Shown here: positions 54,261-63,085 of the stretch, in pieces
Layout: the number at the start of each line of letters is the position of its first letter
Numbering within the stretch: the first letter of the stretch is position 1
Source of the DNA: a virus
Virus record (IMG/VR): IMGVR_UViG_3300007513_000001
Location: 124,001 to 188,000 of that record
Strand: one strand, 5' to 3'
Length of the DNA stretch: 64,000 bases
Position numbers and translations under genes: made by a program
The notes under the pieces: generated by a model
What the model saw: the letters and a program-made list of their open reading frames with translations, nothing else
The model's database searches: none
Told to the model about the DNA's origin: nothing

Positions 54261-56150
54261 ATGTCAAAAAAATTTACACTGAATCAGTTAACTGAAGGTA
54301 TTCGCCAACGCAACGTTGGAACGGGTAACAGAAGGTTAATTGAAAAGTGGTCCCGCACTGGTCTCCTTAGGGGATTGGAAGGTACCACTCGCGAAAATAT
54401 GGCGACCTTACTTGAAAACCAAGCATCGCAAGTACTTCGTGAAGCCAACTCAATTTCCACCGGTGGTGGAAACTTAACTTCGTCTGGAGATCTTCGTGGT
54501 TTTCAGAATATCGCATTTCCAATTGTTCGCAGAGTTTTCGGCGGACTAGTTGCTAATGAATTAGTGTCAGTTCAGCCAATGAGCCTTCCGTCTGGATTGC
54601 TTTTTTATCTAGACTACACATATGGAACCTCTGTAGGTGGCCAGTCTGATGGTGATTCTGCTACGTACCCTTCAGGAAGCTCTATTTATAATGCTCCTAC
54701 GGGTAAAGGCGTACGTTCTGGTTCTCTTGGAATCGGTGGCCAGTACAATCTTGCTGGCTCTGGTTATTCAAGAGTCCACCAGTTAGCTAACACTATTACT
54801 CTACTTGCTTCTGGAGCATACCAGGGAACTACTACGTTCTCGGGCGGTGGCACTAGCTATAAACGCATGACCGCTACCGGTTCTGATGGTAAGCTTCTCC
54901 AGTTTGACGAACAGATTTGTAGGCTGATCGAAGATCATCCAAACAGCGAAGGCTTAGGCGTTTTCACTGCTGTTTTTGTAGACCTGAACTCTACTCAGTT
55001 TAGTAATGGTGATCTTTCAATGGTTAAGGATTTCGCTCTTATACCATCGGCATCCGCTATTAACTTTGCAGGTCCCTCGCAGACTCTTAAAGATCAAGAC
55101 GTTCAAATTTCAGGAAACAAGGTTATTAACGTTAGACGACTTAACCAGATTGGTAAATGGGATGGAACTTCATTCACTCACGATCCGTTAACTAAGGCGG
55201 GTGATTCAAACGCTGCAATATTGATGATTATCTCAGGTACAGATTCTTTCTCTGAGGGAATGGATATTGATTATATTTTATCACCAAGCTTAAATGTCGG
55301 CAGTGATGGAGACGCGCTAACGATTCCAACCTTTGAGTCTAACTTCGGTACTACACCTTCACCAGAGATTCCAGAGATTGATATTAAAGTTGAATCTATT
55401 GCGGTTACTGCAGTTACTAGAAAGCTCCGCGCTCGCTGGTCACCAGAGCTTGCTCAAGATCTTAACGCGTATCACTCTTTAGACGCAGAAGTTGAGCTTA
55501 CTCAGATCCTTTCTGAACAAATTGCTCTTGAGTTGGATCGTGAAATTCTTAATGATCTACTCACTCAGGCTAAGACGAACTTCTACTGGTCGCGCTCACC
55601 AGGTAAGTTCATGAACAAGCGGAGTGGCGCTCTAGTTACTCCAGGCGGAGCAGGGAACATTGGTCCAAGCTTCACCGGTACAGTTCGTGAATGGTATGAG
55701 ACTCTAGTTGAGACCATTATTGATGTTGCTAATGAGATTCATAGGCTTACATTACGCGGATCAGCTAACTTCATCGTAGTTTCTCCAGATATTGCAACTA
55801 TCCTCGAAGCTTCAGTTCTGTATAGACCTACTTATAGCTTGGACGGAGACGGCCAAGTCGGAACTCCAATGAGTATTGGAGCCGAACAGGTTGGAACCCT
55901 TAGTAACCGTTTCACGGTATACAAAGATCCTTACTTCCCAAGAAATAAGGTTCTCGTAGGATTCAAGGGCGGAAGCTATCTTGAGACCGGTTATGTATAC
56001 GCACCTTATGTGCCTCTAATCGTTACTCCAACAATCTTCGCTCCAGAGGACTTCACGCCGCGTAAGGGCGTTATGACTCGCTATGGCAAGAAGATGGTTA
56101 GAAGCGATTTTTATGGTACTGTTACGGTTGCAGATCTTAACGTAATCTGA
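54261..56150 (+). CDS. Major capsid protein, copy 2 (T4 gp23-like)
   Basis: A 629-residue paralogue of the preceding gene. The first 123 residues are essentially the same protein and the last 275 or so differ at only a few sites, such as GAEQVGT here against GAEKMGT in copy 1. The middle third differs by many substitutions and small indels, in the region that in gp23 corresponds to the surface insertion and peripheral loops. The same LRE/Ala cleavage site is kept at 59-62. T4 itself has a diverged vertex paralogue (gp24), but these two are far closer to each other. A strong terminator follows at 56171. Confidence 0.94.
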   Translation: MSKKFTLNQLTEGIRQRNVGTGNRRLIEKWSRTGLLRGLEGTTRENMATLLENQASQVLREANSISTGGGNLTSSGDLRGFQNIAFPIVRRVFGGLVANELVSVQPMSLPSGLLFYLDYTYGTSVGGQSDGDSATYPSGSSIYNAPTGKGVRSGSLGIGGQYNLAGSGYSRVHQLANTITLLASGAYQGTTTFSGGGTSYKRMTATGSDGKLLQFDEQICRLIEDHPNSEGLGVFTAVFVDLNSTQFSNGDLSMVKDFALIPSASAINFAGPSQTLKDQDVQISGNKVINVRRLNQIGKWDGTSFTHDPLTKAGDSNAAILMIISGTDSFSEGMDIDYILSPSLNVGSDGDALTIPTFESNFGTTPSPEIPEIDIKVESIAVTAVTRKLRARWSPELAQDLNAYHSLDAEVELTQILSEQIALELDREILNDLLTQAKTNFYWSRSPGKFMNKRSGALVTPGGAGNIGPSFTGTVREWYETLVETIIDVANEIHRLTLRGSANFIVVSPDIATILEASVLYRPTYSLDGDGQVGTPMSIGAEQVGTLSNRFTVYKDPYFPRNKVLVGFKGGSYLETGYVYAPYVPLIVTPTIFAPEDFTPRKGVMTRYGKKMVRSDFYGTVTVADLNVI

Positions 56151-56170
56151 TAACTGTTTAGATAATAGTT

Positions 56171-56205
56171 GGGGCGGCACTTAATGTGCCGCCCCTTTTG
56201 TTTTT
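56171..56205 (+). terminator. Strong intrinsic terminator after capsid genes
   Basis: GGGGCGGCAC (56171-56180) pairs perfectly with GTGCCGCCCC (56186-56195) around the loop TTAAT. TTTTGTTTTT follows. This ends the scaffold and capsid transcription unit. Confidence 0.97.
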
Positions 56206-56260
56206 ATTAAACGTTTCTGAGAAAAAAATATAATCTAATCTGAATTTGGAGATTCTTATC

Positions 56261-56539
56261 ATGCCTGAAACTACTAAAACTACGAAACCTCGCACAACTA
56301 GAAAAACAACTGCAAAAAAAGAAACCAACACTGATCTTGATGCAGTAAAAAATGCGTTGGCTCGACTTCAACTTCGCGTTGATACCCTTGAAGCTAAGTG
56401 TGCTAAGTTGGAAAAGGCTAAACCAGTAGCTAATTCAGGCGGCGGACTTTCTGAAGAGAGATGGAGTTCACTTAAGCTATTCTTAGAAAAAAAGTTTGGA
56501 AGAGAGCTCTTGAAAAGCAGTGGTATTTGGTTTAAATAA
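56261..56539 (+). CDS. 92-aa basic coiled-coil protein, unknown
   Basis: The ATG at 56261 is preceded by TTGGAG at 56246-56251. The first 28 residues are Thr/Lys-rich and probably disordered (TTKTTKPRTTRKTTAKK). Residues 30-57 form a heptad helix (LARLQLRVDTLEAKCAKLEK), likely a coiled coil that makes a dimer or trimer. The C-terminal 30 residues are a compact helical piece ending SSGIWFK. It is a single small gene between the capsid terminator and the next candidate promoter. The role is unknown; it may be a head-associated or neck assembly factor. Confidence 0.68.
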   Translation: MPETTKTTKPRTTRKTTAKKETNTDLDAVKNALARLQLRVDTLEAKCAKLEKAKPVANSGGGLSEERWSSLKLFLEKKFGRELLKSSGIWFK

Positions 56540-56573
56540 GTTTTTTTGAAAAAAATATAGTCTTAATGAATGA

Positions 56574-56581
56574 GTATTTAT
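56574..56581 (+). promoter_or_regulatory. Candidate promoter core GTATTTAT
   Basis: Context AATGAATGAGTATTTATGTG, a one-base variant of the ATATTTAT core. It lies 96 bases before the ATG at 56678, upstream of the long hairpin at 56624. Confidence 0.35.
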
Positions 56582-56623
56582 GTGATTAATTACACGTAGA
56601 AATTTGTTAGGGCAACAATCTAG

Positions 56624-56677
56624 CTCGGTAATTATGAACTTTAACTTAATAGTTAGTCATAGTTGCCGAGTTTTTTT
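56624..56677 (+). terminator. Long hairpin plus T7 that abuts a start codon
   Basis: CTCGGTAATTATGA (56624-56637) pairs with TCATAGTTGCCGAG (56657-56670), 14 pairs with two wobbles and a small inner stem in the loop. Seven T (56671-56677) follow and touch the ATG at 56678. GGCAAC at 56611-56616 could instead pair with GTTGCC at 56662-56667, giving two mutually exclusive folds. It may be a terminator or attenuator, or a translation-control element for the gp13-like gene. Confidence 0.7.
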
Positions 56678-57865
56678 ATGTCAAAATTTTTTCAAACATT
56701 AAATCCAACGCCTTTTGGCTTTTTTGACGACGATTTAGATTTTCAAAAAGAAGCTGATTCTATGATCACGTATGTTAAAAGAAAGCTAGGCGACGATATT
56801 TTAAGTGTAGAGTTAACTAAAAAACAAATATGGGCGTGTTTGGAAGAATCAACATTAGAGTATGGCTCTTTAGTAAACGAATTTCAAACTAAATCGCAGC
56901 TTAGTAACGTTTTAGGGGCTTCTACAGGTTCTAATATTCAGGGTAAATATGCTCATGAAACTCTTGATTTCATCCTTAGATTAGCTGAGCCTTATGCTCA
57001 AGATGCAGGGATTGGAGGGTCTTATAATACGCTGTCTGGATCTATTAAATTGGAATCTGGACGTCAAGATTATGATATTTACAGCGAACTAAAAGACGAT
57101 TCAGGAAATTTAATTTTTTCTTCTAGTTTGAACAATAATGGTTCTGGAAAAATGAAAATACTAGAAGTTTTCCACTTCAGTCCCCAAGCAGCCTATAGAT
57201 TCTTTGATACAACTTCAGCAATAAATTATCTCAATAACGAATTTTCTTTTGAGTCATTTACTCCAGAGACAGTGTTTTATGTTCTTCCAGTTTTCGAAGA
57301 CGTCCTCCGCGGAGGTCAAATGAGCTTATCTAATCGAGTAAGAAGATCTAACTACTCTTTCAGGACTCAGGGAACGAAAATAAGAATTTTTCCATCTCCA
57401 ACTTTTAATGATGGAAATAGTGTGGCTGAAAAAAATAGAAAGCTTTGGATAAGAGTTGGGTTTGGGAGCGATCCATTTAACCCAGCTTATAATGACGGAA
57501 CCATAAATGGTGTAAGCGATTTTTCTAACATTCCATACGATAATATAAAATTTGAAAATATTAACAGTATGGGTCGACAGTGGATTAGAGAGTTTTGTTT
57601 AGCTTCTTCTAAAGAGCTGCTTGGTTTAGTTCGCAGTAAATTCTCTTCAGTTCCTATACCAGGTGGAGATTTGCAATTAGATGGGTCTAATTTAGTCTCT
57701 CAGGGCAGGGAAGACCAAGAGAAACTAAGAACCTCAATGAAAGAACTGCTAGATAGTCTGACTTACGATAAGATGCTAGAGGGCGAAGCTGGAAAAGCTG
57801 GAAACTTACAAACTGTCTTAAAGACAATACCCATCCCTATGGGTAAATGCATTATAATTGGATGA
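56678..57865 (+). CDS. Neck protein (T4 gp13-like)
   Basis: A 395-residue head-completion protein that closes the filled head and binds the tail. The C-terminal gp13 pattern is clear: IPYDNIKFENINSMGRQWI, then LASSKELLGLVRSKFSSVP and PGGDLQLDGSNLVSQGRED. The N-terminal ADSMITYVKRKLG and the middle FHFSPQAAYRFFDT also fit. A TTG five codons upstream is in frame, but I take the ATG, which directly follows the T7 run of the hairpin. There is no Shine-Dalgarno sequence, so expression may depend on that structure. The gp14-like gene follows nine bases later. Confidence 0.88.
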   Translation: MSKFFQTLNPTPFGFFDDDLDFQKEADSMITYVKRKLGDDILSVELTKKQIWACLEESTLEYGSLVNEFQTKSQLSNVLGASTGSNIQGKYAHETLDFILRLAEPYAQDAGIGGSYNTLSGSIKLESGRQDYDIYSELKDDSGNLIFSSSLNNNGSGKMKILEVFHFSPQAAYRFFDTTSAINYLNNEFSFESFTPETVFYVLPVFEDVLRGGQMSLSNRVRRSNYSFRTQGTKIRIFPSPTFNDGNSVAEKNRKLWIRVGFGSDPFNPAYNDGTINGVSDFSNIPYDNIKFENINSMGRQWIREFCLASSKELLGLVRSKFSSVPIPGGDLQLDGSNLVSQGREDQEKLRTSMKELLDSLTYDKMLEGEAGKAGNLQTVLKTIPIPMGKCIIIG

Positions 57866-57874
57866 ATTAAATAA

Positions 57875-58543
57875 ATGGCTAGACTTTTTATTACCCCCAG
57901 AGAAATAGATCTAATTTCCGATATTAATAAGGAGATTGTCAAAGACGTCATTGGGCAAAAAGTTTATTATTATAAAGTCCGTGAAGATTTATCTGAAGTT
58001 CATGACGTTTATGAAGAATCACACCAAAAAATATTCGATCCGCCAATAGATTTAGATGCGAGAATTGAATGGAATCAAGCAGAAATACGAACCAATCAAT
58101 TCGGCTCAGAAGAATATAGCACTATAACGGTTTACGTACAATATAGAGACGTGCTAGATAAAGAAATAGACGTTCAAGAAGGTGATTATGTAAGTTACGG
58201 AGATACTTTTTTTGAAATAGTTACATCGGTTATTGATAGTACTATTTTCGGCGAAATAGAATATTCTACTGGCTATAAAATGACTTGTAAGCAAGCTAGA
58301 AAGGGTCTTATAGATAAAATTCCGCTCGGTCCTACTGACGAAGCATATTCAGACGCTGATGCAGTTGAGAAAACATTTGTTCAGCAGAGAGGGTTTAAAG
58401 AAAATAAAAATGGACCAACTGGTGACGTGAGAGTCCTTCAACAACAGGGAAAACTTCAAAAAGCTCCCGATGGTCCAGTAGAAGTTTCTCCAAAGGGAGA
58501 TGAAGAAGGTATTTCTTCTTCGTTTTATGGAGATGATTGTTAA
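57875..58543 (+). CDS. Neck protein (T4 gp14-like)
   Basis: A 222-residue protein with the gp14 features: an opening ITPREIDLISDINKEIVKDV, the KVYYYKVRED strand, a YEESHQKIFDPP segment and the QEGDYVSYGDTFFEIV strand, followed by a long C-terminal stretch with RGFKENKNGPTGD. Together with gp13 it forms the collar that joins head and tail. It sits between gp13-like and gp15-like genes as in T4-like phages. The stop overlaps the next ATG by one base (TAATG at 58541-58545). The C-terminal 60 residues look disordered. Confidence 0.85.
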   Translation: MARLFITPREIDLISDINKEIVKDVIGQKVYYYKVREDLSEVHDVYEESHQKIFDPPIDLDARIEWNQAEIRTNQFGSEEYSTITVYVQYRDVLDKEIDVQEGDYVSYGDTFFEIVTSVIDSTIFGEIEYSTGYKMTCKQARKGLIDKIPLGPTDEAYSDADAVEKTFVQQRGFKENKNGPTGDVRVLQQQGKLQKAPDGPVEVSPKGDEEGISSSFYGDDC

Positions 58544-59817
58544 TGTCTACTAGAAAAGAAACTTCTCCAAACTTTATGCCAATGGGCTCGAGTATAGATC
58601 CTGATTTTAATCTTCCTTCTTGCACCGTAGAAGATGTAGATAGGGCTCTGTTTAATTTGTTTGACAAAGATTTAAATTTAATTTTTGAGCAAAAGAAAAC
58701 TACTAAAAAAGTTCCGATAATTTTTGCCACCGGAGAAAGATTTGCGGTTTTGAGAAGAAAGCAACCACTTAGAGACAAAGCTGGCGCTATAATTTTGCCG
58801 CTTATATCTATTCAAAGAACTGGAATAGAGCAATCTCCAACAAAGGGCAACGCTACAAATCAAACATCTCCTATAACAATTAAGAAAAAGCTTTCTCCTG
58901 GAGATTCTACATATCAACAAATTTTAAACAAAGAAAGATTACAAAACTCAGATGAGAGAGCTACCCCTAACCACGAATTAACGACTAGCGAAACCAAAGG
59001 CGGCCAAGGCCGCGGCGCTTCTCCTGGCACCGTTGCGACTCGAAGAAAAGCTCCTAATAAAAAGCAGAAATTCTCTGAGGGAAAACTAATTTCTGATAGT
59101 TTATCAAATAATATTTACGAAATTTACACGCTTCAACCGCCGAAGTATTTTGTCGCTCAATATGAAATAACTGTTTGGGCACAATATACTCAGCAAATGA
59201 ATAATCTTTTAACTGCCATTATGACTTCTTATCACTCTTATGGGCAAAGAACTTTTAGAATAGAGACTGAAAAAGGTTATTATTTTGTTGCTTATTTTGG
59301 AGCATCTATTGGAACTGATAATAATTTTGATGATTTTACGGATAGCGAAAGAATAGTTAGAAACACGTTCACGGTAGAAGTTCCGGGATATATAGTCAAT
59401 CCAGAGTATCCCGGGTCTATGCCGACCCACCGCCGGTATATATCGGCTCCATCGATTTCATTTGATATGACACAAGTAAACGCAATACCGAATAAGATAA
59501 TGGTAGAGGGAATTCCAAGTGGAAATCCAAACGACTATATTTTGCAAGATATTTCTTCTATAGAAGATCCGTCTATTTCAAGCTTAGTTGGTGGAAAAGG
59601 CGTGGTTCCAGGAAAATATTTTAAAAATACCAGCGTTGGTGGTTCACAAGCTGGTAATGTGCCCTTAACAGTAAAAAGAATAGAAATTGACCCTGTTACC
59701 GGGCAAACAATTAAAAAACAACTCACAGTGAGAACTAGAAACCAAAGAAAAGGTGAAACAGTTTATAAAGAATTGCTAACTTATGACTTGGGAGATCTAG
59801 TAATTGAACCAGAATGA
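58543..59817 (+). CDS. Tail terminator/sheath stabiliser (T4 gp15-like)
   Basis: The ATG at 58543 overlaps the gp14 stop; a TTG at 58537 is a less likely start. It is 424 residues. The gp15-like core is seen in ALFNLFDKDL, KKVPIIFATGERFAVL, the AIILPLISIQRTG strand, YEITVWAQYTQQMNNLL and the RNTFTVEVPGYIVNPE strand. gp15 caps the tail tube and sheath and binds the neck. This protein is longer than T4 gp15 (272 aa), with an inserted Lys/Thr-rich linker around residues 105-175 and a C-terminal extension of more than 130 residues. The assignment rests on pattern and gene order. Confidence 0.82.
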   Translation: MSTRKETSPNFMPMGSSIDPDFNLPSCTVEDVDRALFNLFDKDLNLIFEQKKTTKKVPIIFATGERFAVLRRKQPLRDKAGAIILPLISIQRTGIEQSPTKGNATNQTSPITIKKKLSPGDSTYQQILNKERLQNSDERATPNHELTTSETKGGQGRGASPGTVATRRKAPNKKQKFSEGKLISDSLSNNIYEIYTLQPPKYFVAQYEITVWAQYTQQMNNLLTAIMTSYHSYGQRTFRIETEKGYYFVAYFGASIGTDNNFDDFTDSERIVRNTFTVEVPGYIVNPEYPGSMPTHRRYISAPSISFDMTQVNAIPNKIMVEGIPSGNPNDYILQDISSIEDPSISSLVGGKGVVPGKYFKNTSVGGSQAGNVPLTVKRIEIDPVTGQTIKKQLTVRTRNQRKGETVYKELLTYDLGDLVIEPE

Positions 59818-59837
59818 GATTTTTGGGTTTGAAATGA

Positions 59838-59845
59838 ATATTTAT
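59838..59845 (+). promoter_or_regulatory. Candidate phage promoter core ATATTTAT
   Basis: Context GAAATGAATATTTATGAAAG, 34 bases before the first sheath ATG. The leader also holds a TGAGGAG site near 59865-59871. It closely resembles the elements at 44603 and 50507. Confidence 0.55.
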
Positions 59846-59879
59846 GAAAGACAGCAAATATGCTTGAGGAGAGATTTAA

Positions 59880-62800
59880 ATGGCTGAACAGACCTTCCGT
59901 TCTCCAGGGTTTTTTGAACAAGAGATAGATCTTTCACAGAGAGAGAAAGCTCCTGTAGGTACTCCTGCGGGTATTATTGGAACCTCACAAAAGGGTCCAG
60001 CTTTCGTACCTGTGATTGTCGGTTCTTTTGCAGATTTCGAAACGCGATTTGGTACATTAGATTCAAACCGTTTTGGTCCCTATGCAGTTAGAGAATACTT
60101 AAAAAACAAAGATGCAATAACTTATCTAAGAGTACTTGGTGCAGGATCTAACGACACCAGTTCTGAAATAAGCAACACACAAAATTATGGAATCGTTTCC
60201 AAAGCTGGATTCGTTGTTTCCGGGTCTCGGGTAGTTGGCTCTACCGGAGCGGGCAGTGGAGATCAGCGACATCGCGGATGCGTGCAGTTCTTATGCGCTC
60301 GCCACTACCTTTCAGCTTCTGAAGGCTCAGTTGGATATCCAATTTTCGACGATAACGATTCCTTTCCGGGGCTGTCTTCTGTTAGTACCCGTGGAACTAT
60401 CAACGTTATCAACTTAGTTCGTGGAATGATAATTCCAGCATCAGGAACTAGAGTTATGTTAGCTAATTGGGATGAATCTATTGGGGGGTCTTCATATTCG
60501 CCTCCAACTGAAGATATTGCTACTAGAAACGATAATCCAACCGCTGAAGCTTATAATACTTTTAAAATTATTATTTCTTCTTCGGCAGGTACAGGTTTTG
60601 CAAATGATGATGCTGTAGCTGGCTTTAGAATTTATTCAGCCTCTTTAGATCCGAATAATGACAATTATATTTCTAAAGTCTTAAATACAGATCCGTGGAA
60701 GTTTGGAGAAGAGCAACATATCTTATGGGCTGATTTCCCTGTAGAAAATGAATTGGCTCCAGTATCCGAGGGCGCAGGCGCCATTGGGATTCTTTCCGGT
60801 ACAAACGCTACAAATGGGATTGGATTAAGCGAGAATTGGAGAGATTCTTTCGGTAGATTTGATACTAGATACACGGCACCACGAACACCATCTCTTATAT
60901 CACAGCCTTTCGGTGGCACAGAATATGATCTGTTCCACTTTGAGTCTCTTTCTGATGGTTCCTATGCAAACTCGAAGCATAAGGTCTCTATTGCCAATCT
61001 CCGGGCTTCTACAGACGAAAATTACCCATATGGTACTTTCGAAGTTCAGCTAAGAAAATTTGATGATAACGACCTTTCAAAAGAAGTGATTGAGGTTTAT
61101 CCAGAGTGTACTCTTGATCCTAAGAGTGATAGATTTATTGGACTTCAGATTGGTGATAAAAAAGTATTTTATGATTTTGACTCTGAAGATCCAGAAGAGC
61201 GTAGACTAGTAGTCGAAGGGAAATATCCTAATCGCTCTCCAAATATTAGAGTGGTAGTTAATAACGCTGTATATAACGGAGAAGTTCCGAAAGCTTCCTT
61301 GCCTTTCGGTTTCCGCGGTATTCCAGTACTTAAAACCACTGATACATTTACTGATATTCCAAGCAGTACAATTACTGGCTGGGAAGGAGGCTGGGGTTCG
61401 ACCGGCACAAGGGTTTGCGGAGTTTTGAACCGGGACACAGCTTCTGGACTTTCTGGTTCTATTTTACCTCCACTACCATATAGATTTAAGTGCACAAGAG
61501 GTCAAGTGGATTCATCTCCGGCATTTGCTGGTGATCCAGGCAAAAACGAGAGAGCAGATTCAAGACTTTATTGGGGAACAATGCCCACGCGTTTACCTCT
61601 CACAGCTTCAGTAACTCACGCTACTTATGATGCTAATATCGGAAGCTTAACCAACAACTTGGTTAAGGGATATACAACATTCCAGGGGATTGTGAAACTA
61701 GACAACTTAGTTACTGGCTCTGGTGCAGATGCGTTTAATAATAACAAGTTTACTCTTGCTAGAGTAGCTCTTTATAACACTGAGACAAACTTGAGCAAAA
61801 TTACTGGCTCTGCCAATGAGCACATGCTCGATGCTGCGTATATTAGAAACGGAATTTATAGTTCTACTGATTATACACTTAGTGATGGCGTCAGGTCTGG
61901 AAGACTTACTTTGGCGACTTTAATAAATTCTAGTTCTATTAAGTTTAACCGGTTCCAAGATTACGCGAAGTTTACTCTTCCGTTCTATGGCGGTTTTGAT
62001 GGACTAAACGTTTTAAATAAAGCTAACGCGCTTATGAATGATAGAGCAGCCTCTACAGATCCAAAAGGTCTTGCTGGGGATGATCCACCGGGCGGTGGAC
62101 TCGGTCTTGGCGGAACAGCTGGAAACGGATCAATGTCTGGGCTGGGACGCCAAAACAACGTAGTTTTCTCTTACAGAAAAGCTGTAGAGATTATGACTGA
62201 TCCAATGATAGTCAACACTAATCTTCTTGCGGTACCAGGCATAAGAGATCCATTCATTACTGATCTTGCTGCTGATAGAACTAGAGATTATTCAATGGCT
62301 ATGTATGTTATGGACATTCAGCAGTACGACGAAGATGAAAATAGACTGTTTGATTCTGACACTGCGAAGCGAGATGTAAGAGAAACTGCCGAGCAGTTTG
62401 AAGGCCGTAGAGTTAATAACAACTATGCTGCGACTTACTTCCCCGACGTATATATCGATGACCCAGTTAATAATAAGAGTGTTTTAGTTCCTTCATCTGT
62501 AGTTGCTATGGGGGCTTTGGGTTATAACGACACTGTAGCATATCCTTGGTTCGCGCCTGCTGGATTTAACCGCGGATCATTAGACAACGTTAGAAATACT
62601 GCGGTGAGATTAACTGCTGGAGATAGAGATGAGCTATATGATGCTAGAGTTAATCCTATAGCTAATTTTCCAAATGGCGGATTCGTCATCTTCGGCCAAA
62701 AGACCCTGCAGATCAACAAGAGTGCGCTTGACAGGGTAAACGTTCGAAGAATGTTACTTGAAGTCAAGAGATTAGTGGTTCAAGTAGCAGATAGACTGTT

Positions 62801-63044
62801 ATTCGAACCAAACACACCGGCAACAAGATCGAGATTTATTTCTCAAGTTGCACCAATTTTAGCACTAGTTCAATCACAGGCAGGTATAGAGAAGTTTTCT
62901 GTGGTCATGGACGACACAAACAATTCGCCACAAGATGTAGAGCAAAATAAACTGAATGGTAGAATAGTGGTTGTTCCCACTCGTTCTGTTGAATTCATTG
63001 CTATTGACTTTATTATCACAAATAGTGGCGTATTGTTCATGTAA
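59880..63044 (+). CDS. Tail sheath protein, copy 1 (T4 gp18-like)
   Basis: A 1054-residue contractile sheath subunit. The N-terminus has the sheath signature TFRSPGFFEQEIDLS, then PAGIIGTSQKGPAFVPV and a D-F-x-x-x-F-G pattern. The C-terminus has RVNVRRMLLEVKRLVVQVAD and ends in IVVVPTRSVEFIAIDFIITN, the strands that interlock subunits. It is longer than T4 gp18 (659 aa), with the extra residues in the middle, in surface-exposed domains. A GAGGAG site precedes the ATG. A second sheath gene begins 41 bases after the stop. Confidence 0.93.
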   Translation: MAEQTFRSPGFFEQEIDLSQREKAPVGTPAGIIGTSQKGPAFVPVIVGSFADFETRFGTLDSNRFGPYAVREYLKNKDAITYLRVLGAGSNDTSSEISNTQNYGIVSKAGFVVSGSRVVGSTGAGSGDQRHRGCVQFLCARHYLSASEGSVGYPIFDDNDSFPGLSSVSTRGTINVINLVRGMIIPASGTRVMLANWDESIGGSSYSPPTEDIATRNDNPTAEAYNTFKIIISSSAGTGFANDDAVAGFRIYSASLDPNNDNYISKVLNTDPWKFGEEQHILWADFPVENELAPVSEGAGAIGILSGTNATNGIGLSENWRDSFGRFDTRYTAPRTPSLISQPFGGTEYDLFHFESLSDGSYANSKHKVSIANLRASTDENYPYGTFEVQLRKFDDNDLSKEVIEVYPECTLDPKSDRFIGLQIGDKKVFYDFDSEDPEERRLVVEGKYPNRSPNIRVVVNNAVYNGEVPKASLPFGFRGIPVLKTTDTFTDIPSSTITGWEGGWGSTGTRVCGVLNRDTASGLSGSILPPLPYRFKCTRGQVDSSPAFAGDPGKNERADSRLYWGTMPTRLPLTASVTHATYDANIGSLTNNLVKGYTTFQGIVKLDNLVTGSGADAFNNNKFTLARVALYNTETNLSKITGSANEHMLDAAYIRNGIYSSTDYTLSDGVRSGRLTLATLINSSSIKFNRFQDYAKFTLPFYGGFDGLNVLNKANALMNDRAASTDPKGLAGDDPPGGGLGLGGTAGNGSMSGLGRQNNVVFSYRKAVEIMTDPMIVNTNLLAVPGIRDPFITDLAADRTRDYSMAMYVMDIQQYDEDENRLFDSDTAKRDVRETAEQFEGRRVNNNYAATYFPDVYIDDPVNNKSVLVPSSVVAMGALGYNDTVAYPWFAPAGFNRGSLDNVRNTAVRLTAGDRDELYDARVNPIANFPNGGFVIFGQKTLQINKSALDRVNVRRMLLEVKRLVVQVADRLLFEPNTPATRSRFISQVAPILALVQSQAGIEKFSVVMDDTNNSPQDVEQNKLNGRIVVVPTRSVEFIAIDFIITNSGVLFM

Positions 63045-63047
63045 TGA

Positions 63048-63055
63048 ATAGTTAC
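63048..63055 (+). promoter_or_regulatory. Candidate promoter core ATAGTTAC
   Basis: Context TAATGAATAGTTACTTG, 30 bases before the second sheath ATG. It differs by one or two bases from the other cores but keeps the AATGAATA lead-in seen at 59838. Confidence 0.35.
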
Positions 63056-63085
63056 TTGTAAGAGAAATTTTAGGAGCACAAATAA

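Noticed and set aside
56611-56667. A tRNA-like look: GGCAAC and GTTGCC as an acceptor stem with a TAGCTCGGT D-arm-like stretch
   Set aside because: Only 57 bases between the ends, no T-arm or anticodon stem of the right form, and the 3' half fits the long hairpin and T7 run better.
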